A DNA stretch of 64,000 nt from Extensimonas vulgaris (GCF_003337425.1 NZ_QPJU01000008.1:83590-147589); one strand, 5' to 3'. Positions 6,821 to 16,284 are shown, counted from the stretch's first letter. The notes: a model not told the origin generated them from the letters alone. Translations and numbers: made by a program.

Positions 6821-8245
6821 ATGCCAGCTGACCAAGCCTCAACAACAAAGAAAAGCACCAAGTTGGCGACGAGCCAGCCTGCGGCAAAACGTGCGCGTGA
6901 GCATCGATCCGATGAGGGCGCAAACATCCTGCCGAACGCAGAGAACTTCGTCAGCCTCGTGCGCAAGGTCGCGCGCCCCGGGCTGCTGGTGGATCTGCTC
7001 GAACGTGCCAGCGCGACGGCACTGCCGGAGTTGAAGGCATTGGCAGAAGCGGCCAAGGGCAAGTTGCCAGTCGAGTCGCGTCAGGCACTCTTTCATGCTG
7101 TCGGCAAATTGCCGGCGGCCGCCCAGTACAGCATCGAGTGTGCCGCCGAGCGAGTGATGCTCCTTGACGATGACTACGGGGCACAGGCCGTCTTGTCCCT
7201 GCTCAACGAGGATCGTGCGGAAGATGCCGCCGTGCTGGCTGCGCCCAGCGACCGCTACAGCCGCGCCCTGTATCTGCACCTCTTGCAGGACTTTCCGGCG
7301 CAAGGCGTCCGCCGCGACGAACGCTTCGATCAGGCTGAGCATCTGCAAGTGATGCATCGCCAGTGGAAAAGCGACCACTACTCCAGCCACTACCTGGGCC
7401 CCAAGGGCGTCGTGCCGAAGACTGGGGTCGACGTTCAAGAGGTGTTGCGCACACGCATTGCCGAGCTGTTCCCGAAGGTGCCGAAGGATCAAATCCTGAT
7501 CGAGCAATTCACGCGCCGCGATCTGTCATGCGAACAGGGTGATGACGATGATTGCGAAGCCGGTCAGTCGGCGCTGTTGCACACGCTGACAGCGACCTTC
7601 AATGGCAAGACGGCCACGTTCCAGCAAGTGGCGAACGGGCATGTCGTCGACCACGAGGAACCCGCTGCGATGTCGGCCCGCTTCTCGTGGGAGCCGGAGA
7701 CTGGCTCGCTCAGCGTGTTCTGCGAAGAACGGGAGGCACGCCGCGAGCTGGCCACCGTCTTCCGTGATGTCGCGCTGGCGCACGAAGGCCAGATCGAGGA
7801 CATGCCCATGCGGCAGTTCGACCTGCTCGGCTTTGCGACCTCCAAGATGCTCGACCGCCTCAAACGTGACCGGGTCGCAGGCATCGACGACATCTCGATC
7901 CTGCAGATCACGGTGGCCAAGCCGTTCGAGCAGACCTCAGAGTACGGCGGACGTGATGTGGTGCGGCAACTCTCCAGCAAGATGCAAATCACCCGCGACC
8001 GGCGCGACGGCCGCAACATTTATCAGGTTGCTTATGAGGATTACTGCGCCGAAGACCTGAGCCAGTACGCGCTCGTGCAGGTGAAGTTGGTCATGAGGAT
8101 GTCCAAGACGCCGCACCGCAAGGCCCATAACGTCGCGGTCCAGATCACCGCACCGAACGGGCTGAACGACAAGAGCAGGACGGACGACGACCGCAAGCGC
8201 GTGCAGGAACAGCTCATCAAGATCGGCGTGCTGAGCCAGTTCTGA
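6821..8245 (+). CDS. Unrecognised 474-aa protein
   Basis: I do not recognise a family. The start at MPADQAST is chosen because AAGGA lies about 9 bp upstream and the longer frame would run back across the terminator at 6742. The first 35 residues are Lys/Ala/Thr-rich and probably disordered. Residues 45-160 are helical (VRKVARPGLLVDLLERA and following). The C-terminal half is mixed alpha/beta with an acidic patch (CEQGDDDDCEAG). No membrane segment or nuclease motif is visible. It is followed 11 bp later by the 312-aa gene and probably functions with it. Confidence 0.7.
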   Translation: MPADQASTTKKSTKLATSQPAAKRAREHRSDEGANILPNAENFVSLVRKVARPGLLVDLLERASATALPELKALAEAAKGKLPVESRQALFHAVGKLPAAAQYSIECAAERVMLLDDDYGAQAVLSLLNEDRAEDAAVLAAPSDRYSRALYLHLLQDFPAQGVRRDERFDQAEHLQVMHRQWKSDHYSSHYLGPKGVVPKTGVDVQEVLRTRIAELFPKVPKDQILIEQFTRRDLSCEQGDDDDCEAGQSALLHTLTATFNGKTATFQQVANGHVVDHEEPAAMSARFSWEPETGSLSVFCEEREARRELATVFRDVALAHEGQIEDMPMRQFDLLGFATSKMLDRLKRDRVAGIDDISILQITVAKPFEQTSEYGGRDVVRQLSSKMQITRDRRDGRNIYQVAYEDYCAEDLSQYALVQVKLVMRMSKTPHRKAHNVAVQITAPNGLNDKSRTDDDRKRVQEQLIKIGVLSQF

Positions 8246-8256
8246 GGAGGACGCCG

Positions 8257-9195
8257 ATGATGTCGCCGTATTTGAGCTTTTTCCTCGCGCTAGACAACTT
8301 TCCACGGCTCGATGCATCAGTGCTGGCTGACAGGCTCGGGCGCGACTACCAGCAGTTTCTTCAGAGGCGCTGGGTCGTGCCCGCAGGCCATCTCACCCAT
8401 GTGATGGTGCCGTTTCTCGATTCCGAACAGGAAGTCGAAATCGATGTAGACGAGGACGCCGGTCGCTACAGCTACTGCAGTCCGCTGAACGGCAGAACCA
8501 TCGTCCAACCGCTGGCGGGGATTGCCCTCTATTCCATCCAAATGGATTCCTGGCTCGCAGATCTGGCGGCGCTGATCGGCATTGAGGAGCGGCGACGCTC
8601 TAGCCAGATCTGCCGGACACCGAATCACCTGTGGCACCTCGGTGAGCAGCGAATCGCTGGCACGCACGATTTCGCACCGGTGTTCGTTGCCAGAGCATGG
8701 TCACGCGCGCCGCAGGACAGGATCACAGCAGTCCTTGCCGACGCCGTGTGGCCGCGTGGTGGCGTTGTTCTGTGCCCAACGCGAACCAATGCCTCGCTAC
8801 CCCGTGACCACACGCTGCGCGGCTTCGATGAGTTCGTGCGCGTGGCCGATGGCGCAGATGTGTTCGACACCGACGCCTTTGATCGTGTCCTGCGCGGCTA
8901 CGCAACCCACGTGGGTGAGCCGGAGCCGGTGCAATTCTTCAATGGCAAGCGGCTCAAGCTCCCGCACATGGCGTCGTCCATCGATCTCACCGAAGCGCGA
9001 GCCAAGATCATCAAGCTGATGTGGGGGACCGAAGGAAGTGCCCCGCCCGTGATGTCGTGGAAAGAGGTGAATGGTGCCGTCACCGTCAACACCGGCTTCC
9101 AATCCTTCGACGATGCCTTCGGCGACAAGGTTGCGCGTGAGGAGGTGATTGAGCTGGTTTCGCGCGGGAAATACCGGGTGAGGCGCAACACATAA
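8257..9195 (+). CDS. Unrecognised 312-aa protein, partner of the preceding gene
   Basis: GAGGAGG lies 5 bp before the ATGATG start. The 312-aa product has no family I recognise. It looks like a soluble globular protein with Trp-rich stretches (MWGTEGSAPPVMSWKEVNG) and no obvious catalytic motif. Spacing of 11 bp to the previous gene indicates co-transcription. Its position between the repressor module and the early replication genes suggests a lysogenic accessory or superinfection-exclusion role, but that is inference from context only. Confidence 0.7.
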   Translation: MMSPYLSFFLALDNFPRLDASVLADRLGRDYQQFLQRRWVVPAGHLTHVMVPFLDSEQEVEIDVDEDAGRYSYCSPLNGRTIVQPLAGIALYSIQMDSWLADLAALIGIEERRRSSQICRTPNHLWHLGEQRIAGTHDFAPVFVARAWSRAPQDRITAVLADAVWPRGGVVLCPTRTNASLPRDHTLRGFDEFVRVADGADVFDTDAFDRVLRGYATHVGEPEPVQFFNGKRLKLPHMASSIDLTEARAKIIKLMWGTEGSAPPVMSWKEVNGAVTVNTGFQSFDDAFGDKVAREEVIELVSRGKYRVRRNT

Positions 9196-9280
9196 ACGCA
9201 CCCATAAATCGAACCAGACACGGCCCATAAACCCGTGCGGAGACTGCGATGTGCCCATTTCATACAGGAGGCACATCGAA

Positions 9281-9538
9281 ATGCAAACCCACTTCACCAA
9301 CGCAACATCTGGCCTGATCCCGGCCAAAACCGGTGCGCCACAGCGCATCGCCCTTGACGAAAACGAGCTGGCCATCCGCTGGGGGCTTTCCGTCAAGACC
9401 CTGCGCCGCTGGCGGCAGGAACAGCTCGGCCCGGTCTTCTGCAAGCTCGGTGCCCGCGTCACCTACCTGATCTCCGAGGTCGAAGCCTTCGAGCGTCGCG
9501 TTTCGCGGCACTCGACCTTCACTCGTGCATACCAGTGA
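9281..9538 (+). CDS. AlpA/excisionase-like HTH protein
   Basis: This 85-aa protein contains a MerR-like HTH of the phage AlpA/Xis type (DENELAIRWGLSVKTLRRWRQE, residues 27-48, then GPVFCKLGARVTYLISEVEAFE). It starts at MQTHF behind a strong AGGAGG. It heads the early operon and could be an early-gene activator or a recombination directionality factor. The 85-bp leader holds an inverted CACGG...CCGTG repeat, a plausible binding site. Confidence 0.75.
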   Translation: MQTHFTNATSGLIPAKTGAPQRIALDENELAIRWGLSVKTLRRWRQEQLGPVFCKLGARVTYLISEVEAFERRVSRHSTFTRAYQ

Positions 9539-9549
9539 GGAGAGCGGCC

Positions 9550-10032
9550 ATGAGCGATCTGACCATCTTTCCCGCCGACCTCGCTGCCATGAGCACCGCC
9601 CAGCTGGTGGCGCTGCCGATCAACGATTTCGTCGCTGCCGAGCGTAATGTCGACGAGGCCACTGCTTACCTCAAGCAGCTACGCGTCAAGCTGGATGCTG
9701 CCAAGCTCCAGCGCTACGGCGAGCAGGCCCGTAGCGCACTACGGGATTCCGGCCGAGACTTCGGCACCGCCCACGTCAACGACGGCGCGCTGCACGTCAA
9801 GTACGAGCTCCCCAAGAAGGTGATCTGGAGCCAGACCATCCTCAAGGAGATGGCCGAGCGCATCGTCGCCTCGGGCGACAAGGTGGAGGACTACATCGAC
9901 GTCAAGTTGTCGGTGTCCGAGTCCCGCTACACCAACTGGCCCACGGCGCTGCAGGAGCAGTTTGCGGCTGCGCGCACGGTCGAGGAAGGCAAGCCGACCA
10001 TCACCCTGACGCTCGATGGGGGTGTGGCATGA
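9550..10032 (+). CDS. Phage early protein of unknown function (160 aa)
   Basis: The start MSDLTIFPADLA has GAGGAG 9 bp upstream. The sequence is mostly helical (residues 20-80) with a later beta-rich part. The last bases overlap the next start (ATGA), indicating coupling to the RecA-like ATPase. Proteins in this position in lambda-like phages are usually recombination accessory factors, but I see no diagnostic motif. Confidence 0.65.
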   Translation: MSDLTIFPADLAAMSTAQLVALPINDFVAAERNVDEATAYLKQLRVKLDAAKLQRYGEQARSALRDSGRDFGTAHVNDGALHVKYELPKKVIWSQTILKEMAERIVASGDKVEDYIDVKLSVSESRYTNWPTALQEQFAAARTVEEGKPTITLTLDGGVA

Positions 10033-10874
10033 GCCTTCCCATCATCTCCGCGAAGCAGCGCATGGCCGAGCGCAAGGGCGTCAAGCTGCTGATGCTCGGC
10101 AAGTCCGGCATCGGCAAGACCACCCGGCTCAAAGACCTCGATCCGAAGACCACGCTATTCATCGACATCGAGGCAGGCGATCTGGCTGTCGCCGACTGGC
10201 CGGGCGACACCATCCGACCGGCATCCTGGCCCGAGAGCCGCGACTTCTTCGTGTTCCTCGCGGGCCCGGACAAGTCGCTGCCGCCGGAGTCGGCGTTCTC
10301 GCAGGCGCACTACGACCACGTCATCGAGAAGTTCGGCGACGCGACGCAGCTCGACCGCTACCAGACCTTCTTCCTCGACTCGATCACGCAGTTGTCGCGC
10401 CAATGCTTCGCGTGGTGCAAGACGCAGCCCGGTGCAACCAGTGACCGCTCCGGCAAGCCTGATCTGCGCGCGGCCTATGGCCTGCTCGGCCAGGAAATGA
10501 TCAGCGCATTGACCCACTTGCAGCACGCGCGCGGCAAGAACGTGGTGTTCGTGGCCATCCTCGACGAACGCCTCGATGACTACAACCGCAAGGTGTTCGT
10601 CCCGCAGATCGAAGGCAGCAAAACCAGCCTGGAGCTGCCCGGCATCGTCGACGAGGTCGTGACGCTGGCCGAGATCAAGGCCGAGGACGGCAGCGCCTAC
10701 CGCGCCTTCGTCACCCACACCGTCAATCCCTACGGCTTTCCGGCCAAAGACCGCAGCGGTCACCTCGACCTTCTCGAAGCCCCCGATCTCGGCGCGCTGA
10801 TCGCCAAGTGCGCGGGCACATCCCTCACGCCCGCCAGCGCCGCAGCCCCCGCACATACCGAATCCAAGGAGTAA
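10029..10874 (+). CDS. Phage RecA-like ATP-binding protein (AAA_24 type)
   Basis: This 281-aa protein has a Walker A motif, GKSGIGKTT, at residues 24-32 and a Walker B-like FFLDSITQLSRQ near residue 118. These are features of the phage NTP-binding family related to Sak4/RecA, which promotes single-strand annealing. It overlaps the previous gene by 4 bp and is followed 5 bp later by a probable ssDNA-binding protein, with which Sak4-type ATPases cooperate. The C-terminal 25 residues are Ala/Pro-rich and probably disordered. Confidence 0.8.
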   Translation: MSLPIISAKQRMAERKGVKLLMLGKSGIGKTTRLKDLDPKTTLFIDIEAGDLAVADWPGDTIRPASWPESRDFFVFLAGPDKSLPPESAFSQAHYDHVIEKFGDATQLDRYQTFFLDSITQLSRQCFAWCKTQPGATSDRSGKPDLRAAYGLLGQEMISALTHLQHARGKNVVFVAILDERLDDYNRKVFVPQIEGSKTSLELPGIVDEVVTLAEIKAEDGSAYRAFVTHTVNPYGFPAKDRSGHLDLLEAPDLGALIAKCAGTSLTPASAAAPAHTESKE

Positions 10875-10879
10875 TCGCC

Positions 10880-11521
10880 ATGACCAGCCAATTCACCAGC
10901 AACAACTGGAACGACTTCAACGACGCCGAATCGCAGCAGTCCGGCTTCGATCTCATCCCCAAGGGCACCGTGGTGCCGGTGCGCATGACCCTCAAGCCCG
11001 GTGGCTACGACGATCCCGCGCAGGGCTGGGGCGGCGGCTACGCCACCGAGTCCTTCGAGACCGGCTCCATCTATCTCGCCGCCGAATTCGTGGTCACGGC
11101 GGGCGACCATGCCAAACGCAAGATGTGGTCGAACATCGGCCTGCACTCCAAGAAGGGGCCGACCTGGGGCCAGATGGGGCGCAGCTTCATCCGTGCCGCG
11201 CTGAACAGCGCACGCAACGTCCATCCGCAGGACAACAGCCCACAGGCCGCCGCCGCGCGCCGCATCCAGGGCTTCCACGAACTGGATGGCCTGGAGTTCC
11301 TCGCCCGCGTCGACATCGAGAAGGACGGCAAGGGCCAGGATCGCAACGTGGTGAAGGTGGCGGTCGAACCGGATCACCCCGACTACGCCAAGTGGATGGG
11401 CGTGCCGCCCAAGGCTTCGGGCGGCGGCACGTCCGGCGCTCCGGCGCAGGCAGCCCCCGCGTATCAGGCACCGGCTCCACAACGCGCACCCGTGACGGGC
11501 AAACCGTCGTGGGCGCAGTGA
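10880..11521 (+). CDS. Probable phage ssDNA-binding protein (DUF669-like)
   Basis: This 213-aa protein starts MTSQFTSNNWNDF. Its core is beta-rich with many aromatics (YDDPAQGWGGGYAT, YLAAEFVV), consistent with an OB-like fold. The final 40 residues are a Pro/Ala/Gln-rich flexible tail, as in SSB proteins. Linkage to the RecA-like ATPase and the PD-(D/E)XK nuclease supports a recombination/replication role. The assignment rests on context and composition rather than a firm family match. Confidence 0.6.
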   Translation: MTSQFTSNNWNDFNDAESQQSGFDLIPKGTVVPVRMTLKPGGYDDPAQGWGGGYATESFETGSIYLAAEFVVTAGDHAKRKMWSNIGLHSKKGPTWGQMGRSFIRAALNSARNVHPQDNSPQAAAARRIQGFHELDGLEFLARVDIEKDGKGQDRNVVKVAVEPDHPDYAKWMGVPPKASGGGTSGAPAQAAPAYQAPAPQRAPVTGKPSWAQ

Positions 11522-11532
11522 GGGAGGCTGCC

Positions 11533-12387
11533 ATGAACGCATCCACCCTCAGTGCCAGCCACTGCGGCGTCGTGCATTTCGGCGACCTCGACTGCGAGGC
11601 GGTCGTGCTCACCACCGGCGAGCGCGGCTACGTCCGCAAGCAGGTGGCCAAGCTGCTCGGCGTCCACGAGAACAACACGGGTCACCGTTTCCGCCAAATT
11701 CTGGCCGACTTCTCGCCTAAGTCATTGTCGGAGCTGGACAAATTTGAATCACCGATTTCGCTGCCCAGCGGTCGGCGGGCGCAGTTCTTCCCGGCGGGCG
11801 TGATCACCCAGATTGCCTCCGGCGTGATTGATGCAGCCCTCGATCACACGCTGCACCGCGCACGCCGGAAGCTGGTGCCCAACTGCATGAAGATCATGCG
11901 CTCCCTTGCCACCACCGGCGAGGTCGCGCTGATCGATGAGGCCACCGGCTACCAGCACCACCGCGCGCCGGATGCGCTGCAGGAGCTGATCTCCAAGCTG
12001 CTGCGCCAGTCCTGCGCGTCGTGGGAGCGGCGCTTCCACCCGGACTACTACCGCGCGCTGTACCGCCTCTTCAACTCGCGCTACCAGGGGCACGAGCAGA
12101 ACCCGCCCCACGTCATCGGCCAGATCACCCTGCGCTGGGTCTACGGGCCGGTGCTGCCGGAGGACTTGCTGGGCGAGATCCGCAACCGCAAGGGCATCTC
12201 GCAGAAGCACCACCAGTGGTTGTCCGAGCAGGGGCTGGCGCATCTGGAATCGCAGATTCACGCGGTCACGGCGATTGCGCGCAGCTCGATGAGCTACGCC
12301 GACTTCAAGCGCCGCTGCGAATCGGCTTTCGCGGGCACGCCTTTGCAACTCGGCCTGCTGGCCGAAGAACTCGCGGAGGTGGCGTGA
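11533..12387 (+). CDS. P63C-domain phage protein
   Basis: The start MNASTLSAS lies behind AGGGAGG. The 284-aa product has an N-terminal segment resembling a phage antirepressor-type DNA-binding fold (YVRKQVAKLLGVHENNTGHRF, residues 36-56) and a C-terminal P63C domain (SWERRFHPDYYRALYRLF, then PPHVIGQITLRWVYGPVLP). P63C is widespread in phages and islands and its role is uncertain; a regulatory or structural DNA-associated function is plausible. Its TGA overlaps the next GTG start. Confidence 0.75.
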   Translation: MNASTLSASHCGVVHFGDLDCEAVVLTTGERGYVRKQVAKLLGVHENNTGHRFRQILADFSPKSLSELDKFESPISLPSGRRAQFFPAGVITQIASGVIDAALDHTLHRARRKLVPNCMKIMRSLATTGEVALIDEATGYQHHRAPDALQELISKLLRQSCASWERRFHPDYYRALYRLFNSRYQGHEQNPPHVIGQITLRWVYGPVLPEDLLGEIRNRKGISQKHHQWLSEQGLAHLESQIHAVTAIARSSMSYADFKRRCESAFAGTPLQLGLLAEELAEVA

Positions 12388-12884
12388 AATGCTGGGTCTG
12401 CAAACGACAAGCACGCGGCTACGGCCACACGGATGGTCGCTTCAAGACCGCCGACCCGCGCCGCTACGTGCTCGACTGGGTGTTCTGCTCGCGCCGCTGC
12501 CAGGACGCGTTTCACGGGCTGTACGGCAACTGGCAGCGCGCCAAGGAAGGCCGCATCGACAAGACGGAGGTCGCCATGATCGATCCGTCTGATGTCGAAC
12601 TGGCCGCGATGCGCCAGTGCCTCAAGGCTTTCGGCGAGGCTGCGGGCGAGATCGGGTTTGCCAAGCCGCTGGGCGACTACTCCGAAACCGAAGCGATGCA
12701 GGTGATCGACGCCATCGTCACCTGCTGGTCGGACGCGATGGTCGCGCACCACGAGGCCACCAAGTTCCCGCCCGTGCGGGGCTTGCCGCCGACGCCCGAT
12801 CCGCTGGCACCCGACGCCGCCAATCCGTTCGCCGATCTGGAGGACGACCTGCCTTGGGACGAGCCGAAGGGGAGGAAGCCATGA
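12384..12884 (+). CDS. Small zinc-finger-like phage protein (166 aa)
   Basis: The GTG start overlaps the previous stop (GTGA, 12384-12387) and has GGAGG upstream. The N terminus carries CWVCKRQ and, about 30 residues later, CSRRCQ, a treble-clef-like zinc-binding pair. The middle is helical, and the acidic C terminus ends LPWDEPKG, a short tail reminiscent of SSB-interacting peptides. It could be a replication or nuclease accessory protein; no specific family recognised. It overlaps the next gene by 4 bp. Confidence 0.6.
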   Translation: MKCWVCKRQARGYGHTDGRFKTADPRRYVLDWVFCSRRCQDAFHGLYGNWQRAKEGRIDKTEVAMIDPSDVELAAMRQCLKAFGEAAGEIGFAKPLGDYSETEAMQVIDAIVTCWSDAMVAHHEATKFPPVRGLPPTPDPLAPDAANPFADLEDDLPWDEPKGRKP

Positions 12885-13615
12885 TGGACTTCAATTCCTC
12901 GGCCAGCGTCTCCGGTCAGATCACGGCGCTGATCGACATCGGCATGCAGCGCGTGCATGCGCAGCAGACCGCACGCGACTACCTCGGCGCGTCGCGTCTG
13001 GGCGCGGCCTGCGAGCGTGCCTTGCAGTTCGAGTACGCCAAGGCTCCGGTCGATCACGGGCGCTACACCCAGGGCCGGATGATGCGCATCTTCGAGCGCG
13101 GCCACGTCATGGAGGACTGCATGGTGGCGTGGCTGCGCGACGCGGGCTTCGACCTACGCACGCGCAAGCCCGACGGCGAGCAGTTCGGCTTCTCCGATGC
13201 GCATGGCCGGCTGCGCGGCCACGTCGATGGCGTGATCGTCGACGGGCCGGACGGTTTCCACTATCCCGCGCTGTGGGAGAACAAGTGCCTCGGCGCGAAA
13301 TCGTGGCGCGAACTGGAAGCCAAGGGCCTCACGGTCGCCAAGCCGGTGTACGCCGCGCAAGTCGCGCTCTATCAGGCGCATCTGCAACTGCACGAGCACC
13401 CGGCGCTGTTCACTGCGATCAACGCCGACTCGATGGACATCTACGTCGAGCTGGTGCCCTTCGATGGCGCGCTTGCGCAGCGGATGACGGATCGCGCGGT
13501 CAAGGTCATTTCCGCGACCGAAGCCGGTGAGCTGCTGCCGCGCAGCTTCCACGAACCCACTCACTTCGAATGCCGGATGTGCGCATGGCAAGACCGGTGC
13601 TGGAGAACCCCATGA
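12881..13615 (+). CDS. PD-(D/E)XK superfamily exonuclease (Cas4/RecB-like)
   Basis: This 244-aa protein has the nuclease core GHVDGVIVDG (Asp of motif II) followed by ALWENKCLGAKSW (the ExK motif is E-N-K) and the Gln-containing YAAQVALYQAHL helix. A C-terminal CRMCAWQDRC, with an earlier AACERALQFE cysteine, suggests the Cas4-like four-Cys Fe-S cluster. It probably processes DNA ends for phage recombination with the RecA-like ATPase. It is coupled on both sides by ATGA overlaps. Confidence 0.78.
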   Translation: MMDFNSSASVSGQITALIDIGMQRVHAQQTARDYLGASRLGAACERALQFEYAKAPVDHGRYTQGRMMRIFERGHVMEDCMVAWLRDAGFDLRTRKPDGEQFGFSDAHGRLRGHVDGVIVDGPDGFHYPALWENKCLGAKSWRELEAKGLTVAKPVYAAQVALYQAHLQLHEHPALFTAINADSMDIYVELVPFDGALAQRMTDRAVKVISATEAGELLPRSFHEPTHFECRMCAWQDRCWRTP

Positions 13616-13857
13616 GCGACGACACGCAATTCATCGGCGACGTCGAACCGATGATCGACGCCAAGCAGGCCGCTGCCGCGCTGCGCTTGCCGTACTACTG
13701 GTTCGCCGACCCGCAGATGCGCAGCAAGTACAAGATTCCCCACTACCTGATGGGCGGTCTGGTGCGCTATCGCCCGTCCGAACTGTCTGCGTGGGCCGCG
13801 CGCAGCACCGCCGCGCAGGGGCGCAACGGTAACGCCGATGGCGTGGAGGCCGAATGA
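13612..13857 (+). CDS. Small HTH-like phage protein
   Basis: The start MSDDTQFIGD overlaps the nuclease stop. The 81-aa sequence contains DAKQAAAALRLPYYWFADPQ and VRYRPSELSAWA, the layout of excisionase-type winged HTH proteins that read R-D-L/W at the wing. It may be a DNA-binding helper for the primase downstream, whose start it overlaps by 4 bp. Confidence 0.65.
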   Translation: MSDDTQFIGDVEPMIDAKQAAAALRLPYYWFADPQMRSKYKIPHYLMGGLVRYRPSELSAWAARSTAAQGRNGNADGVEAE

Positions 13858-16154
13858 CACTCGACTTCAACGACATCGCGCCACTGCCCGATCACAACCA
13901 CCGCACCCTCAGCGACGCCGAGCGCGAAGAGTTGCGTGCGGACCTGCTCGCACGTCTCGAATCCGTTCTGATCACCTTGTTCCCTGCGGGCAAGAAGCGC
14001 CGTGGCAAGTTTCTGATCGGGGACGTGTTGGGCAGTCCAGGCGACAGCCTCGAGGTGGTGCTCGATGGCGAGAAGGCGGGACTGTGGACGGATCGCGCCA
14101 CCGGCGACGGCGGCGACATCTACGCGCTGATCGGTGCGCACCTCGGCATCGACGTGCTGCACGACTTTCCGCGCGTGCTCGACGCCGCTGCCGATCTGCT
14201 CGGACGCTCGCGTTCCGCACCGGTGCGCAAGGCCAGCAAGAAGGACGTACCGGTCGACGAGCTCGGCCCCGCCACCGCCAAGTGGGACTACCTCGATGCG
14301 GCTGGCCATCTGATCGCGGTCGTCTACCGCTACGACCCGCCCGGGCAGAAAAAGCAGTTCCGGCCCTGGGATGCGAAGCGGCGCAAGATGGCACCGCCAG
14401 ACCCGCGCCCGCTCTACAACCAGCCGGGCATGACCAGCGCCGCGCAGGTGGTGTTGGTCGAAGGTGAGAAATGCGCGCAGGCCTTGATCGACGCAGGCAT
14501 CGTGGCCACCACGGCGATGCATGGCGCAAACGCCCCGGTCGACAAGACCGACTGGTCGCCGCTTTCGGGCAAGGCGGTGCTGATCTGGCCCGACCGCGAC
14601 AAGCCGGGCTGGGAGTACGCCACGCAGGCAGCGCAAGCCATCCTGTCGGCGGGTGCGAAATCCTGCCACATCCTCTATCCGCCTGAGGAGGCTGCCGAGG
14701 GCTGGGACGTGGCGGACGCCATCGCCGAGGGCTTCGATGTCGCCACCTTCCTCACCCACGGCCCGCGCCTGCAGATGCACGACGTGGCCGATGACGTCGA
14801 TCCGGTGGTCAGCAGCGACGAATCCGTCTGGGGCACCGAGGACGCGCTGGCGCTGTCTTTCACCCGCCGCTACCACCGCGACTGGCGCTACGTGGCGGCC
14901 TGGGGTCGCTGGCTGGTGTGGGACGGGCAACGCTGGCGCACCGAGGACACGCTGGCCGCCACCGACCTGATCCGCAGCGTCTGCCGCCAGACCGCCGTGC
15001 GCGCCGACAACCCCAAGGTTGCCGCCAAATTGGCCAGCGCCAGTACGGTCGGGGGCGTGGAACGGCTGGCGCGGGCGGATCGCAGGCACGCGGCCACCAC
15101 TGACGAGTGGGACGCCGACCCGTGGCTGCTCAACACGCCCGGTGGCGTGGCCGATCTCAAGGCAGGCCGGATACGCCCGCACGAGCGCGCCGACCGAATG
15201 ACCAAGATCACCACGGCCACACCCAGCGGCGACTGCCCTACATGGTTGCGGTTCATTGACGAGGTCACCGGTGGCGACAAGGAGCTGCAGTCCTACCTCC
15301 AACGGATGGTCGGCTACGCGCTGACCGGCTCGACGCAAGAGCACGCGCTGTTCTTCCTGTACGGCACCGGCGCGAACGGCAAATCGGTGTTCGTGAACAC
15401 GCTGGCCACCATCCTGGGCGACTACGCAACCAATGCCCCGATGGACACTTTCATGGAAACGCGCACCGACCGGCACCCGACCGACATGGCGGGCCTGCGC
15501 GGCGCACGCTTCGTGGCGGCCATCGAAACCGAACAGGGCAAACGCTGGGCCGAGTCCAAGCTCAAGAACCTCACGGGCGGCGACAAGATCTCCGCGCGCT
15601 TCATGCGCCAGGATTTCTTCGAGTTCTTTCCGCAGTTCAAGTTGTTCGTTGCGGGCAACCACAAGCCCGCCATCCGCAACATCGACGAGGCAATGAAGCG
15701 GCGTCTGCACCTGATCCCCTTCACCATCACCGTGCCGCCGCAGCAGAGAGACAAGAACCTGCAGCACAAGCTGCTCGCCGAACGCGACGGCATCCTTGCT
15801 TGGGCCGTACAGGGCTGTCTGGACTGGCAGCGCCACGGCCGACTCGATCCGCCGCAGCGCGTGGTGGACGCCACCGAGGAGTATTTCGAGGCCGAGGACG
15901 CACTGGGCCGCTGGCTGGACGAACGCTGTGTGCGCGAGGCCAACGCCAAGTCGCTGACTGCCGAGCTGTTCAACGACTGGAAGCAGTGGGCGGAGGCCGC
16001 CGGTGAGTTCGCGGGCTCGCAAAAGCGCTTTGCTGATCTGCTGCTCACCCGTGGCTTGGACAAATGGCGCAACGGCATGGGCTTGCGCGGCTTTCAGGGC
16101 ATTGGCCTCAAGTACCCGCCCGCACCCGCCTACACCCCTTACGCCGATGACTGA
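13854..16154 (+). CDS. Phage primase-helicase (Toprim-like plus D5/SF3 helicase)
   Basis: This 766-aa protein has an N-terminal DNA primase-like region with a Toprim core (VVLVEGEKCAQALID near residue 200 and LIWPDRDKPG near 243). A D5_N domain and an SF3-type helicase follow, with Walker A YGTGANGKS at about 502-510 and the conserved LFVAGNHKPAIRNIDEA. Such fused proteins prime and unwind DNA at phage and plasmid origins. It is the largest early gene and ends the tightly overlapped block 12384-16154. The long antisense open frame across it is a codon-bias shadow. Confidence 0.9.
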   Translation: MTLDFNDIAPLPDHNHRTLSDAEREELRADLLARLESVLITLFPAGKKRRGKFLIGDVLGSPGDSLEVVLDGEKAGLWTDRATGDGGDIYALIGAHLGIDVLHDFPRVLDAAADLLGRSRSAPVRKASKKDVPVDELGPATAKWDYLDAAGHLIAVVYRYDPPGQKKQFRPWDAKRRKMAPPDPRPLYNQPGMTSAAQVVLVEGEKCAQALIDAGIVATTAMHGANAPVDKTDWSPLSGKAVLIWPDRDKPGWEYATQAAQAILSAGAKSCHILYPPEEAAEGWDVADAIAEGFDVATFLTHGPRLQMHDVADDVDPVVSSDESVWGTEDALALSFTRRYHRDWRYVAAWGRWLVWDGQRWRTEDTLAATDLIRSVCRQTAVRADNPKVAAKLASASTVGGVERLARADRRHAATTDEWDADPWLLNTPGGVADLKAGRIRPHERADRMTKITTATPSGDCPTWLRFIDEVTGGDKELQSYLQRMVGYALTGSTQEHALFFLYGTGANGKSVFVNTLATILGDYATNAPMDTFMETRTDRHPTDMAGLRGARFVAAIETEQGKRWAESKLKNLTGGDKISARFMRQDFFEFFPQFKLFVAGNHKPAIRNIDEAMKRRLHLIPFTITVPPQQRDKNLQHKLLAERDGILAWAVQGCLDWQRHGRLDPPQRVVDATEEYFEAEDALGRWLDERCVREANAKSLTAELFNDWKQWAEAAGEFAGSQKRFADLLLTRGLDKWRNGMGLRGFQGIGLKYPPAPAYTPYADD

Positions 16155-16284
16155 GACAACCGCATCTGACGGATCGGACGGACTACGTCGTAACTCCTAC
16201 ACGTGCGCGTGTGCGTGCGCCTCATGGAAGGTTTCGATACGACCCGTCCGATCCGTCAGACCCGCCCAAACAAGGACTGACACC

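Noticed and set aside
9251..9280. TTTCATACAGG shared between 9258 and 59393
   Set aside because: An 11-bp match with different flanks; too short to call a repeat and no consistent context beyond a nearby G-rich ribosome-like site.
13767..16022. 751-aa open frame antisense to the primase-helicase
   Set aside because: Its composition is the Arg/Ala/Gly/His-rich pattern of a complementary frame in GC-rich coding DNA, it has no recognisable motif, and the plus-strand protein has clear Toprim and SF3 motifs.
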